64,000 nt of DNA from Planctomycetota bacterium (GCA_016125255.1 WGMD01000011.1:62001-126000), one strand, 5' to 3'. Numbered from the stretch's first letter, positions 17,826-27,564 are shown. Notes: generated by a model not told the origin, from the sequence alone. Numbers and translations: made by a program.

Positions 17826-19592
17826 TCACTTTGCCGTCATCAGAATCCCCCGCAGCGCCAGCAGGGACGAGACATTGTGCTGCACGAAGTCGTTGCGGAT
17901 TTCGAAGTTGTCGATGGCGCCGGAAAACGCGCCCAGCACGCGCGGCGGGTCGGCGAAGAACATCGCCTTCTCCGGGCCCATCCATGTGCGCATCTGGTAT
18001 CGGACGCTCGAGAGCATCGGCGCGATCAGAGCCGCGGCCTTCGTCTTGTCGCCGAGCCGGGTGTCTATGCGCCAGGCCGCGCCCAGTCCTTCGACGCGCG
18101 TGGCGGCGGGCGTGGAGCGCGGCGGGTCGTACCAGCCGCCGACCCAGAGCGGATCGGCATCGGACCCGTGCTGTGTGGTGAGGATCGCTTCGACGAGGCG
18201 GCCCATGGATCGCTCGACATCGTTGTCGCGCCGGTACATCGCCAGTTCGTTGAAGGCGTACATGAGCCAGTGGTCGTGATCGAGTTTGTCCAGCGGGATA
18301 TCGGCCTGCTGGTGCGCCAGATAGCGGGCCCCGCGCAGGGCGGCATCGATGAGCGAATCGTCGCGGGTGAGCTGATGGAGGCGCAGCAGGCCGAGCATCG
18401 CTTCGCCGGCGGCATACAGACTGGGGCTCTCGAAGACGAGGCGGTCGGGCCAGCGCTGCTCATAGATGGTGAATCGCCCGTCGGGGGCTTGTGTGAGCTT
18501 GATCCAATTCGCCAGACTTTGCGCGACGGGCATCAGCGTGCGGTCGCCGGTGGCGATCATGTATTGGGCCAGCGACAGCAGCGTCAGCCCGTTCGTGCCC
18601 AGCGCGATGCGGTGGTCTTCGACGAGAAACGCCAGGTCCAACCCATCGGGGGTCTTTTCGTGAAGCGTCTGGGTGATGAGATAGTCGATCGCGCGCTTCG
18701 CCGCCGCGATGAGCGCCTTGTCGTGCGTCACCTGATACAGCTCGACCATGGCGTACACCGCCCCGGCGTGACGAATCAGGTTGTACTCCTCCGGCACCCG
18801 GTCCGCCGCCGCGTCGTAGAGATACACGAAGCGGCCCTTGTCATCGACGCTGCGCGTCAGGTACGCGCCGCCGGCGACGGCAATGTTCAGCAGCGCGTCG
18901 GGATCGAGCGGCGGGTCCGCCCGCGTGCCGTCGATGAGCGGCACGTAGGCGCGCCCATCGAAAAATCCGCCGCGCGTATCGAAGCGATAAATCGGCAGCG
19001 GCCGGGCGATCCAGAGATTGTTGAACTGCTTGAGGGCGTCGGGGCGCGGCTTGAGCGCGGCGAGCATGGCGGCGGGAACGATCGCCATGCGCTCATCCAT
19101 GATCGGCCGGCTGGTCAGTTCGATGTTGAGCAGCGCCAGCCCGCCGGGCTTCGATCCGAACGCCAGGCCGTCGCGCTGATGATCGAAATCCTCCACCACC
19201 GCATCGCGCCACGAACCGCGCGGCTTGACCCGGTCCACCACATCGATCCGCAGCCAGCGCACCTGCCGCTTCGACTCCCCTAGCTTCTTCATCGCCGCAT
19301 CGAGCGCCGCCGCGTCGCCTTGCCCCGATCCGCTGACCGTCACCGCCGGATGCGTCCCTTCGCTGACGCTCAGGAAGATGATGCGCGGCTCGTCATTGGG
19401 CGCCAGCGTCACCGGCGGATCGCCGGCCAGTTTCGCCCATGCCGCGCGCGTCATCGCTTCGATGGACGCCGGCGCGATGTCGGCGGTCGCGGGAAGCTCG
19501 TCGAACCAGACGGGTTCGCCCGCGCGCGTGACGGGCGCGAGGGCGACAAGGATCACGATGATGAGCAAGCGGCGCCTCATGAGGCGCATCAT
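17826..19592 (-). CDS. Secreted alpha-helical-barrel protein, unknown function
   Basis: 588 residues with a signal peptide (LLIIVILVALAPVTRA). The N-terminal third is alpha/beta, and the C-terminal two-thirds contains repeated helical hairpins (AGAVYAMVELYQVTHDKALI, GLTLLSLAQYMIATGDRTLM, AMLGLLRLHQLTRDDSLIDA) like (alpha/alpha)6 barrels of glycosidases and epimerases. Conserved-looking polar patches (HDHWLMYAFNELA) could be an active site, but no family signature is definite. The gene starts within a perfect 16-nt palindrome (GCGCCTCATGAGGCGC, 19572-19587). Confidence 0.65.
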   Translation of the reverse strand: MMRLMRRRLLIIVILVALAPVTRAGEPVWFDELPATADIAPASIEAMTRAAWAKLAGDPPVTLAPNDEPRIIFLSVSEGTHPAVTVSGSGQGDAAALDAAMKKLGESKRQVRWLRIDVVDRVKPRGSWRDAVVEDFDHQRDGLAFGSKPGGLALLNIELTSRPIMDERMAIVPAAMLAALKPRPDALKQFNNLWIARPLPIYRFDTRGGFFDGRAYVPLIDGTRADPPLDPDALLNIAVAGGAYLTRSVDDKGRFVYLYDAAADRVPEEYNLIRHAGAVYAMVELYQVTHDKALIAAAKRAIDYLITQTLHEKTPDGLDLAFLVEDHRIALGTNGLTLLSLAQYMIATGDRTLMPVAQSLANWIKLTQAPDGRFTIYEQRWPDRLVFESPSLYAAGEAMLGLLRLHQLTRDDSLIDAALRGARYLAHQQADIPLDKLDHDHWLMYAFNELAMYRRDNDVERSMGRLVEAILTTQHGSDADPLWVGGWYDPPRSTPAATRVEGLGAAWRIDTRLGDKTKAAALIAPMLSSVRYQMRTWMGPEKAMFFADPPRVLGAFSGAIDNFEIRNDFVQHNVSSLLALRGILMTAK

Positions 19593-19616
19593 ATGCGAAT
19601 CACACCGGGGCCGGGG

Positions 19617-22385
19617 TTATGACGACTTGTTGAGCGAGGCGAGGGCGTTCTGCTGCGACTGGATCGAGGCGAGGGCGGATTCCATGGCGGCGAACTTGTT
19701 TTCGAGAATGGTGCGCTTGTTGGTCAGCAGCGTGGTCAGGTCGTCGATGCGTTTGTTGGCGAGCGTGACCTGCGCGTCAATGCTGTTGGTTTTGAGCGTC
19801 AAAAGGCCATCGACGGAATTGGTGAGCTGCTGGGTCAGGTCGATGAGCAGTTTGCCGAAGCCGATGCTTTTGGAGACGGAGGCGGTATTGGGGACGGTGA
19901 CGCCGGCGGGCAGGTTGGAGCTGCTGGTGTCGGTGTTGGAGGTGATGGCGGTGAAGAGGTCCTGCACGGCGGCGGGGTTGGTTGCGAAGGCGGCGTCGAA
20001 TTTCTCCTGATCGAACGTCAGATGACCGCCGTCGCCGATGTTGATGCCGATCTGGGTGAGGTACTGGTACTGCCCGCTGACGGCGAGTTTGCCGAGGACA
20101 AGATTGTTGAGCCGGTTGCGGACCTGGCTGACGGTGGGGTCGCCGAGGAGGAGGCCGCGCGTATTGGTGTCGGCGTTGTAGGTGTCGTACTTGTCGAGGG
20201 TGTCCATGACGCTGTTGAAGCTGGAGACGAAGGAGCCGATGGCGGTGGAGACGGCTTCATCATCGCGCGCGACGGTGAGTTCGACGGGCGAGGCGCTTGT
20301 GCCGTTGAGATTGATGGTCACGCCGGCGACGGTGTTGGTGAGCTTGTTGGTGGAGCTGGTGACGAGCAGGGCCTGGGTGGGGTCGGAGGAACCGAAGAAC
20401 ACGACGGCGTCGGAACCCTTGACGAGGGTCGTCGACGTGATGCCGAGGCCGCCGTCGTCGAAGGCGATCTGCCCCGCCTCGCCGGAGCGGCGGCTGGTGA
20501 ACGAAAGGCGGTAACCGTTGCTGGACGAGCCGTCGTTGATGACCGAGGCGGAGACGAGTGTTCCGGCGGCGTTGATCTTGGTGACGACGTCGTTGAGCTT
20601 GTCGGTGGCGGAGACGGTGATTTTGACTTTGAAGCTGCCGTCGATTTTTCCGTCGGCGTCGTCATCGGAGCCGAGGATGCCCAGGTCGCGCGCGGTGGTG
20701 GAGCCGGACTCTTCGACTTTGAGCTTTAGCGCTCCCCCGGCCGAGTCGGTCAGCAGGAGGCCGTCGCCGGTCGCATTGATCGAGGCGGTGACGCCGATGG
20801 AGCGCGTGTTGATTTCGTCGATGACTTTCTGGAGGGTGGTTTCATCGCCCTGGGTCAGATCGACGGTGGCGCTGACGCCGTTGGAGTTGGTGATCTTGAA
20901 TTTGCCGGCGGTGACGCCCTTGCCCTGATTGAGGGAGTCGAGTCGCGTGTTGCCGTTGATGTATTGATGATCGAGGCCGGTGCCCTTGACGCTCGACGCG
21001 GCGACGCCGGCGGCGCCGGTGCTGATGCCCAGGTCGGACGCGAGGTTGCCGGGGTCGGTGATGATCAGGTTCGACGCGGTCGAGCCGGTCGTATCGGTGA
21101 GGGTCAGCCCGTTGCCGGTGTTGTTGAGCGAAGCGGTGACGCCGGCGGAGGCGCTATTGATGAGACTGATCACATCGGAGACGGACCTGGCGGTCGAGAG
21201 CTCGATGTCGGTCTGTGCGCCGGTGCGATTGGTGATCGAGAGTGTGGAGCCGCCGGAGGTGTCGAGGCCGGCCCCGCCGTGCAGGGTTGAGAGCAGGGTC
21301 GATCCCAGGCCCGCGAGCAGGCGGGAGCCGGCGAGCGTATTGGACGCGGAGCCGAGGATGCCCAGATCCTTGGCGGCGTTGGAGCTGTTGAGCGCGGTGA
21401 CGGTGATCGTGCCCGTGCCCGCAAGCTGGAGACTCACGCCGTCGGCCCCGATCGACGCGGTGACGCCGGGGTTGCCCGTCGCATTGTTGATCTTGTCGAC
21501 GACGTCCTGAACGGTGGTCGATCCCTTGAGCGTCACATCGAAGCCCGTCCCGCCGAGATCGACATGAAAGTCGCTCAGCGTGCTGTTGAGCACGCGGATG
21601 CCGTTGCCGTCGTTGAGGGCGTTGAGGTTCGTGGTGCTGACGATCTTGTTGATCTGCGAACCGCTGATCGTGTTCGTCCCGCCGGAGTTTGCGGCGAGTC
21701 CCAGATCGGTCGCGGTGGTGGACGAGCCGAGGTTGGCGACGGCGAGGTTCGTCGTCGTCGAGCCGGTCGTGTCGGTGAGCTTGAGGTGATCGCCGTCGAG
21801 CGACGCGGTCACGCCGATCGTGGTGTTGTTGTTGATGGCGGTGAGCACATCATCAAGCGACACGGCCTTGGTCAGGTCGATGTCGGCGCTGTTGCCGGCG
21901 CGGTCGGTGATGCGGATTTTGCCGCGCTGCACGCCGGTCCCGCCGTTGAGGGAAGTCAGCTTCACATCCCGCGTCAGCTTCGCCTGCGCACTGGTGAAGC
22001 TGAGCGTGCCGGCGCCGATCGGGGTCGTATCCGGGTCGGCGAATCCGCTGGTGATGAGCTGATTGGTGGAGACGAGCTTGTCGACGGTGAAGCTGTAGGT
22101 GCCGGGGATGGCGGCGTTGGAGGCGGAGGCGGACAGGACGGACTCATTGGAGCTGAGCGTTTTGTTGGTTTTGAAAAGACTGATGCCGCCGAGCGTGTTG
22201 GCGGTGCCGTTGAGGGCGAGCACGCGGGCGTTGATCTCCAGGAAGGCGGTCTTCTGGGAGTTGAAGACGGTGACCTGGTTATTGACCTGATCGCGCGGCC
22301 GGGCTTCGATGGCGATCAACTGATCGATCAGCGACTTGGTGTCGATGCCGCTGATGAGTCCCACGCTGGAGGTAATCGTGCCCAT
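19617..22385 (-). CDS. fliD: Flagellar hook-associated protein 2 (filament cap), expanded
   Basis: 922 residues against a usual 450-700. The FliD N-terminal domain (LISGIDTKSLIDQLIAIEAR, then PRDQVNNQVTVFNSQKTAF) and C-terminal domain (SIDAQVTLANKRIDDLTTLL near the end) are both present. Between them are at least four copies of a roughly 100-residue flagellin IN-type repeat, each containing L-x-x-L-x-x-G-x-G-V ... V-T-A-S-(L/I) ... L-x-L-T-D-T/S and ending DLGI(L/S). This explains the size. It caps the growing filament and is exported with the FliS-type chaperone system; fliS lies just beyond. AAAGAGAC precedes the ATG. Confidence 0.93.
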   Translation of the reverse strand: MGTITSSVGLISGIDTKSLIDQLIAIEARPRDQVNNQVTVFNSQKTAFLEINARVLALNGTANTLGGISLFKTNKTLSSNESVLSASASNAAIPGTYSFTVDKLVSTNQLITSGFADPDTTPIGAGTLSFTSAQAKLTRDVKLTSLNGGTGVQRGKIRITDRAGNSADIDLTKAVSLDDVLTAINNNTTIGVTASLDGDHLKLTDTTGSTTTNLAVANLGSSTTATDLGLAANSGGTNTISGSQINKIVSTTNLNALNDGNGIRVLNSTLSDFHVDLGGTGFDVTLKGSTTVQDVVDKINNATGNPGVTASIGADGVSLQLAGTGTITVTALNSSNAAKDLGILGSASNTLAGSRLLAGLGSTLLSTLHGGAGLDTSGGSTLSITNRTGAQTDIELSTARSVSDVISLINSASAGVTASLNNTGNGLTLTDTTGSTASNLIITDPGNLASDLGISTGAAGVAASSVKGTGLDHQYINGNTRLDSLNQGKGVTAGKFKITNSNGVSATVDLTQGDETTLQKVIDEINTRSIGVTASINATGDGLLLTDSAGGALKLKVEESGSTTARDLGILGSDDDADGKIDGSFKVKITVSATDKLNDVVTKINAAGTLVSASVINDGSSSNGYRLSFTSRRSGEAGQIAFDDGGLGITSTTLVKGSDAVVFFGSSDPTQALLVTSSTNKLTNTVAGVTINLNGTSASPVELTVARDDEAVSTAIGSFVSSFNSVMDTLDKYDTYNADTNTRGLLLGDPTVSQVRNRLNNLVLGKLAVSGQYQYLTQIGINIGDGGHLTFDQEKFDAAFATNPAAVQDLFTAITSNTDTSSSNLPAGVTVPNTASVSKSIGFGKLLIDLTQQLTNSVDGLLTLKTNSIDAQVTLANKRIDDLTTLLTNKRTILENKFAAMESALASIQSQQNALASLNKSS

Positions 22386-22457
22386 GTCTCTTTCTTTTTC
22401 ATTGGCGCGTCGGCTCCATCTCGATCGCCGGGCCGCGCTGCGTCTTTCACTAGAGAG

Positions 22458-22487
22458 TTATCGACCCAAAACGCGCGGTGCCTTGAG
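22458..22487 (-). promoter_or_regulatory. Probable sigma-28 promoter of fliD
   Basis: On the minus strand CTCAA (22487-22483), 19 nt, CGATAA (22463-22458). Spacing and both boxes match those before fliS and flgM. The leader is about 65 nt. Confidence 0.65.
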
Positions 22488-22512
22488 GATCGGCATGGGG
22501 TAAACTGGCGTC

Positions 22513-22821
22513 ATGAGCAAGGCGATGCGGCGCGGGCGATGGACCTGGCTGGCGATCGGATTGATCGCGGCGGGGCTGCTGCGATTTGAATGGGTTTACG
22601 CCGACGACCCGACGGGGCGGTCGCATCTGCTGATGAGCCGCGTGGGTTTGTCGTGGCACGACTACGACGCGAGCGCGCTGGCGGATCGCGAGGCGCAAAT
22701 TGTGCGCGTTCGACTGACACGATGGGCCTGGCTGGGGCTTTATCGATGGGACATCACGCTCTGGTGGCCCGGCCGGTCGCCGCTCGTGCATGACGCGACC
22801 GCTTCAAGTCCGATAGGTTGA
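22513..22821 (+). CDS. Small hypothetical membrane protein
   Basis: 102 residues with one N-terminal hydrophobic segment (WTWLAIGLIAAGLLRFEWV) and a polar tail rich in Trp and Arg. It lies between the divergent fliD and the downstream fliS. No known motif is seen. Its stop lies just before the fliS promoter. Confidence 0.5.
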   Translation: MSKAMRRGRWTWLAIGLIAAGLLRFEWVYADDPTGRSHLLMSRVGLSWHDYDASALADREAQIVRVRLTRWAWLGLYRWDITLWWPGRSPLVHDATASSPIG

Positions 22822-22835
22822 ATCTGCAACCGGGC

Positions 22836-22865
22836 CTCACGCACGCCCGCCGAACAAGCCGATAA
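22836..22865 (+). promoter_or_regulatory. Probable sigma-28 promoter of fliS
   Basis: CTCAC (22836-22840), 19 nt, CGATAA (22860-22865); with the two bases before it the -10 reads GCCGATAA, the textbook FliA box. The leader is about 43 nt to the ATG at 22915. Confidence 0.7.
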
Positions 22866-22914
22866 GCCATCAACAGCAACGTCAAGATCGCCGAATTTGC
22901 CGGAGTTTGATCGC

Positions 22915-23442
22915 ATGGCTTTCGCCCAGTCCGCCTACGCTTCGCCTGACGCCTACCTCAAGACCAAGGTGCTCACCGCCAGCCCCGTCGAGCTTCGGCT
23001 CATGCTTTTCGACGGCGCCATCAAGTTCTGCCGTCAGGGCCGCCACGCCCTCGGGCAGCAGAAATTCGAAGCGATGTACAACGCCCTGACCCGCGCCCAG
23101 AACATCGTGCTCGAACTGTCCAACAGCTTGAAGCACGAGCATGATCCGGCCCTCTGCGACAAACTCACCGCGCTGTATCACTACATCTACCGCCGCCTCG
23201 TCGACGCCAACATCGGCCGCGACATCGCCGCCGTCGACGAGACGATCAAGCTCCTCGAATACGAGCGCGAGACATGGGTCATGCTCATGAAACGCCTCGC
23301 CGAGGACGAAGGCCAATCGCCCCCCGCGCCCGCCGCCGCCGATGACGAACACCATCCCGGCCCCATCGCCAGCATCGGCCCCGAACGCCCCGCCTACGGC
23401 CAACCCGCCGCCGCCCCCGCGCGATTCAGCGCGCAGGGTTGA
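22915..23442 (+). CDS. fliS: Flagellar export chaperone FliS
   Basis: 175 residues. The FliS fold is clear: AYLKTKVLTASPVELRLMLF, then DGAIKFCRQGRHAL and LYHYIYRRLVDANIGRD. FliS binds the C-terminus of flagellin in the cytoplasm and stops premature polymerisation. Beyond the normal end (about residue 125) is a 50-residue Pro/Ala-rich tail that is not part of the domain. The ATG at 22915 has GGAG 9 nt upstream; a TTG at 22897 in the same frame is weaker. It has its own sigma-28-type promoter. Confidence 0.92.
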   Translation: MAFAQSAYASPDAYLKTKVLTASPVELRLMLFDGAIKFCRQGRHALGQQKFEAMYNALTRAQNIVLELSNSLKHEHDPALCDKLTALYHYIYRRLVDANIGRDIAAVDETIKLLEYERETWVMLMKRLAEDEGQSPPAPAAADDEHHPGPIASIGPERPAYGQPAAAPARFSAQG

Positions 23443-23467
23443 GCGACCGACCCATTTGATCAATCAA

Positions 23468-23556
23468 CCACCAAGGCACGAAGGTCACCAAGGAAGACCT
23501 TCGTGCTTGTGCATTGATGAAGGGATAGCCCTTGGTGTTCTTGGTGCCTTGGTGGT
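23468..23556. repeat. CACCAAGG/CACGAAGG inverted-repeat element
   Basis: Left arm CCACCAAGGCACGAAGGTCA and right arm CTTGGTGCCTTGGTGG form an imperfect palindrome of about 89 bp in the fliS-to-23602 gap. It is related to the element at 27161-27273. Confidence 0.6.
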
Positions 23557-23601
23557 GAATTGAATTCAGGATCGGCGCGCGACACGTTATGACGCGGCTG
23601 C

Positions 23602-24486
23602 TCACCGTTGGCGCAAATTGAGGCGGTACGCGGGATGCACGGGCTGATGATTGACCGGCGGGGGGCGCAGATCATTGCTTGATCGCGGGGCGGTTTGCGG
23701 CGGGGGGTTTGTCTGCGGCGCCGGGGCCGGGCTCACATGCGGCACGCGCACTACGTCCGGCGCGACCGACTGGTAGCCCGAACCGATGCGGATGCCCAGC
23801 GAACCGCTCTGATAGCTGAAGTTGAAGCCCGAGTGATCGCCATCGTGGTCGTAATGATGGTGATAGCGGTAACCATAGGGCGACAGGTAGACGGGGTAGC
23901 CGTAGGACGCGCCGTAACCATACGGGTAGCCGTAGCCGTAGTAACCATAGGGGTAGGGCGTGTAGTAGCCGGTGCTGAAGGTTGAGCCGGTGTAGGAGCC
24001 GTAGTACGACTGGCCGTAGGGTCCGTACCCGTAGGGATTCGTTGCGTTGGTGTTGACCTGTTGCGGCGCGAGGCGATCGGTCGGCGTCGCGGCGGGGGCG
24101 TTAGCCAGTGCGTCATTGAGCGATTCGATCTTGCGTGACTCGGCGTCGACGGTGCGGCTGAGCGTATCGCGCGTCTGATCGAGCTTGAGCCGATCGCGCT
24201 GCACCGCCCGTCGCTCCGCTTCGTAGTGCTGCTTTTCGCTCCGCCATGCCGCGAGCCGGTCGGCCAGAAAATCATTCTGGCCGATGGCGCTTTGCAACTC
24301 GGCCAGATCCTTTTGCGTTTCGAGGAGCGCTGAGCGTGTCGCATCGATCGATTCGCGCAGCGCCTTCATCTCCGCCCGCATCGCCGCAAGCTCCGCATCA
24401 TTATTCGCATCGGCGGCACGCACCATGGGCGCTGCAACCAGCGAAAAACCGGCGGACATCAACAGGATCAGCATGTATCGACGCAT
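23602..24486 (-). CDS. Secreted coiled-coil, Tyr/Gly-rich protein
   Basis: 294 residues. It has a signal peptide (MLILLMSAGFSLVAAPMVRA), a coiled-coil stretch (about residues 25-110, ESIDATRSALLETQKDLAEL), then a low-complexity Tyr/Gly/Pro region (repeats of YPYGYG, about residues 130-200), a His cluster (HHHYDHDGDH) and a Pro-rich tail. It would be an exported structural or surface protein, with possible metal binding by the His cluster. GGAG lies 9 nt before the chosen ATG; a second ATG at 24510, 2 nt after the comEC stop, is the alternative. Confidence 0.65.
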   Translation of the reverse strand: MRRYMLILLMSAGFSLVAAPMVRAADANNDAELAAMRAEMKALRESIDATRSALLETQKDLAELQSAIGQNDFLADRLAAWRSEKQHYEAERRAVQRDRLKLDQTRDTLSRTVDAESRKIESLNDALANAPAATPTDRLAPQQVNTNATNPYGYGPYGQSYYGSYTGSTFSTGYYTPYPYGYYGYGYPYGYGASYGYPVYLSPYGYRYHHHYDHDGDHSGFNFSYQSGSLGIRIGSGYQSVAPDVVRVPHVSPAPAPQTNPPPQTAPRSSNDLRPPPVNHQPVHPAYRLNLRQR

Positions 24487-24512
24487 GGCGTTCTCCATCG
24501 CGGTCGTCATCC

Positions 24513-27023
24513 TTATTCTACGTCCGCCGCCGCCGCCGGTTCCACGGGCGTCTGTCGGAACCGCTCCGCGTGCATCGACCCGTCGGACGCGATCGTCAAC
24601 TCCACCGCGCCGTGCTCGCAGGTGATATGCCGCTCGATTCCCTTCAAATACGGCCCCCATCGATCGTACCGGACGCGCGTCGGCCCCGATGATTGCAGCA
24701 CTACGCTCGGGCTCACGCGCTCAAACCACGCCGGCGACTCGGGCGTCATCGACCCGTGATGCGGCAGCTCCAAGACGTCCGCCTTCACATCCACATTCCG
24801 CTTGATCATCATTGCCATCGCCACCTGCTGCACATCCCCGCAGAACAGCACCCGCCTCCCCGCCGCACGCACCGACAGCACCAGCGACGAATCATTGTCG
24901 CGCTCGAACGTCATGCCCGCCGGCGGCCACATCAATTGGACCTCCGCCTCGCCGAAGGGTTCCCGCCAGCCCGCCGCCGCCGACTCGATCGGCACATGAT
25001 GCGCCTTGAGCCAGTTCATCGCCGCCGCCGCGGCCGCATAAACATGATGTTCGCCCGAGTCGATGAATGTCTGCGTGGTGACGACGCGCCGCACGCCGAA
25101 CTGTTCGACGAGTTCCAGCGCCCCGCTGAAGTGGTCGGTGTCGGGGTGGGAGATGAAGAGCGTGTCGACGTGATGCACGCCCAGCGCCCGCAGGGCCGGG
25201 CCGATGGTGACGGTCGTGATGTCGTAGTAATTGCTCGATCCGCAGTCGAACATCCAGTTCTCCGAGCCGCTGCGAAGCAGGTAGCACGAACCGTCGCCGA
25301 CCGCGAACATGTTGACCTTCAATGACGCCTGCGCATCGTTCGCCCGCAGCGTGCTCATCGCGCCCGGCCCGACAAGCCACACCGCGCAGATCATCACGCT
25401 CGCCGCCAGCGCCCATCGCCGCCCCGCGAACATCCCGCTGAGCATCGCGATCATGACGCCCATCGCCGCGATCGCCCACAACACCGTCGGCCCCGGCACG
25501 CGCATTACGCCCCCCGGCGCCTCCGCACCCCATTGCACCATCGCCCCGATCCACATCGCGATCTTCATCACGATCGGCCCCGCCGCCGCCCCCGCCACCG
25601 GCCAGACCGCCGACAACGCCATCTTCAAATACCCCGCCCAAAGCAGCACCCCCGCCGCCGGAAGCATCAAGACCGACATCACCAAACCCATCGGCACGAT
25701 CACCCCGAAGTGATACGCCACCAGCGGCAGCGACATGCACCAGGCCACGATCGTCACCGCCGCGTAATCCGTCCCGTACTTGCGCAGCATCCATCCCCGA
25801 TCGCCCAGCTTCTCCTGTAGCCCCGGCGCCCGAAGCCATCGCCCGACGCCCGGCGTGAGCACGATCAATCCCGCCACCACCGCGAAACTCAACTCGAATC
25901 CCGCCGAAAACAGATCGCCCGGCCGCCACATGAGCAGTCCCAATCCCGCCAGCGCCATCGTCGACACCGCCGACACCCGCCGCCCCCGCGTCAGCGCCCA
26001 ACATGCAATCGCCGTCATTACCGCCGCCCGAAGCAACGGCACCTTCGGCGGAACCGCCACCACATACAGCCCGATCACCGCCAGCGCCCCGATCGCCGCG
26101 ACGTGCGGTCGCCACGTCACAAACGCCAGCAAGCCCCACACGCCCGCCACCAGAATCGCCAGATGCAATCCGCTGATCGCAAGCAGATGCGCCAGCCCCG
26201 TGTTGCGAAACGCCTGATCCAGTTCGCCCAGTTCGTTCCGACGATCGCCCAGCAGCATCGTGTGCAGCATCGCCAGCGTCGCCCGCCGCTGCGGCGTCGA
26301 CGCCTCGATCCCCGCATCGAGCGATCGTCCCGCGCCGCGCATCAGTTGTTCGCGCATCAGCGTGAGCCAGCTCGCCGAGGCGCAGACAATCTGGCAGTTG
26401 CCGCGCGTTTTGAGCGCGAGGCGCGCGACGATGCCCTGATCGTGCAGCATCGCCGCACTGTCGCGCTCGCCGGGGTTGGAGGGCGTGCGCAGCGGGGCGA
26501 GCCAGCCGGTGCAACGCACGCGATCCCCCGTGTGCACCCGCCCGTCATACGAAGGCGAGTCCACCAGCACCGCCGCCCGCACCGCATGCAGCGCGATCCC
26601 GTCGTCCATCCGATCGACGCGCACCACGAACTTCGTGCTCGGTCCCCGATAGTCGAACCCGCCGAGTAACCCCGCCGCCTCCGTCCGCCGATACACTTCG
26701 CCTTCAACAACCCCTTCGATGCACGCCAGCCGACTCGCGCCGTCAACCTTCAGCCCCGCCTCCATCGTGGTGGAGATCGTCCACCATGCCGCCGCCGTGC
26801 AGACAAGCGACATCGCCGCCGGCGCCCATGCCCCCCGCAGGTGTCGCCGCATCAGGACGAATGCGAGCAACAGCATCGCCGCCGCCGCCGTGATCAGCCA
26901 CGCGCTCCCGCCGCGGCCGTCCAGTTGATGACCGAGGATCAAGCCCCCGACCCAGCACCCCGCCGCCCACACCAGCGGGCTGCCTTTCCATTCATCATGA
27001 TGCACAATTTCCGGTTCGCTCAC
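24513..27023 (-). CDS. comEC: ComEC/Rec2 DNA-uptake channel
   Basis: 836 residues from GTG 27023 (GGGG 8 nt upstream); a GTG at 27032 is possible. An N-terminal pair of helices and OB-like domain are followed by the competence domain with its hallmark HLLAISGLHLAI and about eight helices. The C-terminus is a metallo-beta-lactamase-like domain with SHPDTDHFSGALE and LELPHHGS. This inner-membrane protein carries single-stranded DNA into the cytoplasm during natural transformation, and the C-terminal domain may be the nuclease that degrades the other strand. The Tyr/Gly-rich gene follows within a few bases. Confidence 0.93.
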   Translation of the reverse strand: MSEPEIVHHDEWKGSPLVWAAGCWVGGLILGHQLDGRGGSAWLITAAAAMLLLAFVLMRRHLRGAWAPAAMSLVCTAAAWWTISTTMEAGLKVDGASRLACIEGVVEGEVYRRTEAAGLLGGFDYRGPSTKFVVRVDRMDDGIALHAVRAAVLVDSPSYDGRVHTGDRVRCTGWLAPLRTPSNPGERDSAAMLHDQGIVARLALKTRGNCQIVCASASWLTLMREQLMRGAGRSLDAGIEASTPQRRATLAMLHTMLLGDRRNELGELDQAFRNTGLAHLLAISGLHLAILVAGVWGLLAFVTWRPHVAAIGALAVIGLYVVAVPPKVPLLRAAVMTAIACWALTRGRRVSAVSTMALAGLGLLMWRPGDLFSAGFELSFAVVAGLIVLTPGVGRWLRAPGLQEKLGDRGWMLRKYGTDYAAVTIVAWCMSLPLVAYHFGVIVPMGLVMSVLMLPAAGVLLWAGYLKMALSAVWPVAGAAAGPIVMKIAMWIGAMVQWGAEAPGGVMRVPGPTVLWAIAAMGVMIAMLSGMFAGRRWALAASVMICAVWLVGPGAMSTLRANDAQASLKVNMFAVGDGSCYLLRSGSENWMFDCGSSNYYDITTVTIGPALRALGVHHVDTLFISHPDTDHFSGALELVEQFGVRRVVTTQTFIDSGEHHVYAAAAAAMNWLKAHHVPIESAAAGWREPFGEAEVQLMWPPAGMTFERDNDSSLVLSVRAAGRRVLFCGDVQQVAMAMMIKRNVDVKADVLELPHHGSMTPESPAWFERVSPSVVLQSSGPTRVRYDRWGPYLKGIERHITCEHGAVELTIASDGSMHAERFRQTPVEPAAAADVE

Positions 27024-27160
27024 GGCACACACCCCGCGCCCATGTTACCCCTTGAGCGGTTTCCATCAATGTGTCGCGGTGCACGACGAGCATCGCGTCA
27101 ACTCCAATGATGCCATGTGCAAGTTTTTTCCATCGTCGGTTGGAAGCGGAAAAGGCAAAA

Positions 27161-27273
27161 TGGGCCACGAAGACGCGAAGGCGCGAAGGAAGACGCCATG
27201 GAGCAGGAGTCTGTCCATTCCACCCCTCCCATTTTCCTCGCCCTTCTTCGCGTCTTCGCGCCTTCGTGGCCCA
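27161..27273. repeat. CACGAAGGCGCGAAGG inverted-repeat element
   Basis: Left arm begins TGGGCCACGAAGACGCGAAG; right arm ends TTCGCGCCTTCGTGGCCCA. Over about 113 bp the arms pair imperfectly around a 50-nt centre. It is the same family as the element at 23468. The rest of the 27024-27696 gap holds the lexA-region promoter and nothing else I can name. Confidence 0.65.
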
Positions 27274-27535
27274 CACAGTCTTGAAAACTCATCCCAAGCA
27301 CGCAACCAACTTGCACATCGCGTCAATGCTTGACCTCTCCCCTACGGTCGCGAGTCATTGAGGACGCTCATGGCATTGTGAAACCGATCTAAAGCCCGGC
27401 GACCGCCGTCGCCCGGTTTGACCTTCTCGGACCTGCACCTTCCGATAATCCTGCACCCCACAAAAACCCCGTTCTACGCGAAAAACACCGTGAATCAACC
27501 GTAAAACCCGTGTGGAAAAAATGTTGGCAGGGCTC

Positions 27536-27564
27536 TTGACGGAAGGATACTTTTAGGGTAACAT
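27536..27564 (+). promoter_or_regulatory. Promoter for the lexA region
   Basis: TTGACG (27536-27541), a 17-nt spacer and TAACAT (27559-27564). The leader to 27697 is about 125 nt. A weak dyad TGTTAGATGGAACA (27662-27675) lies in it; I see no recognised SOS box. Confidence 0.55.
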
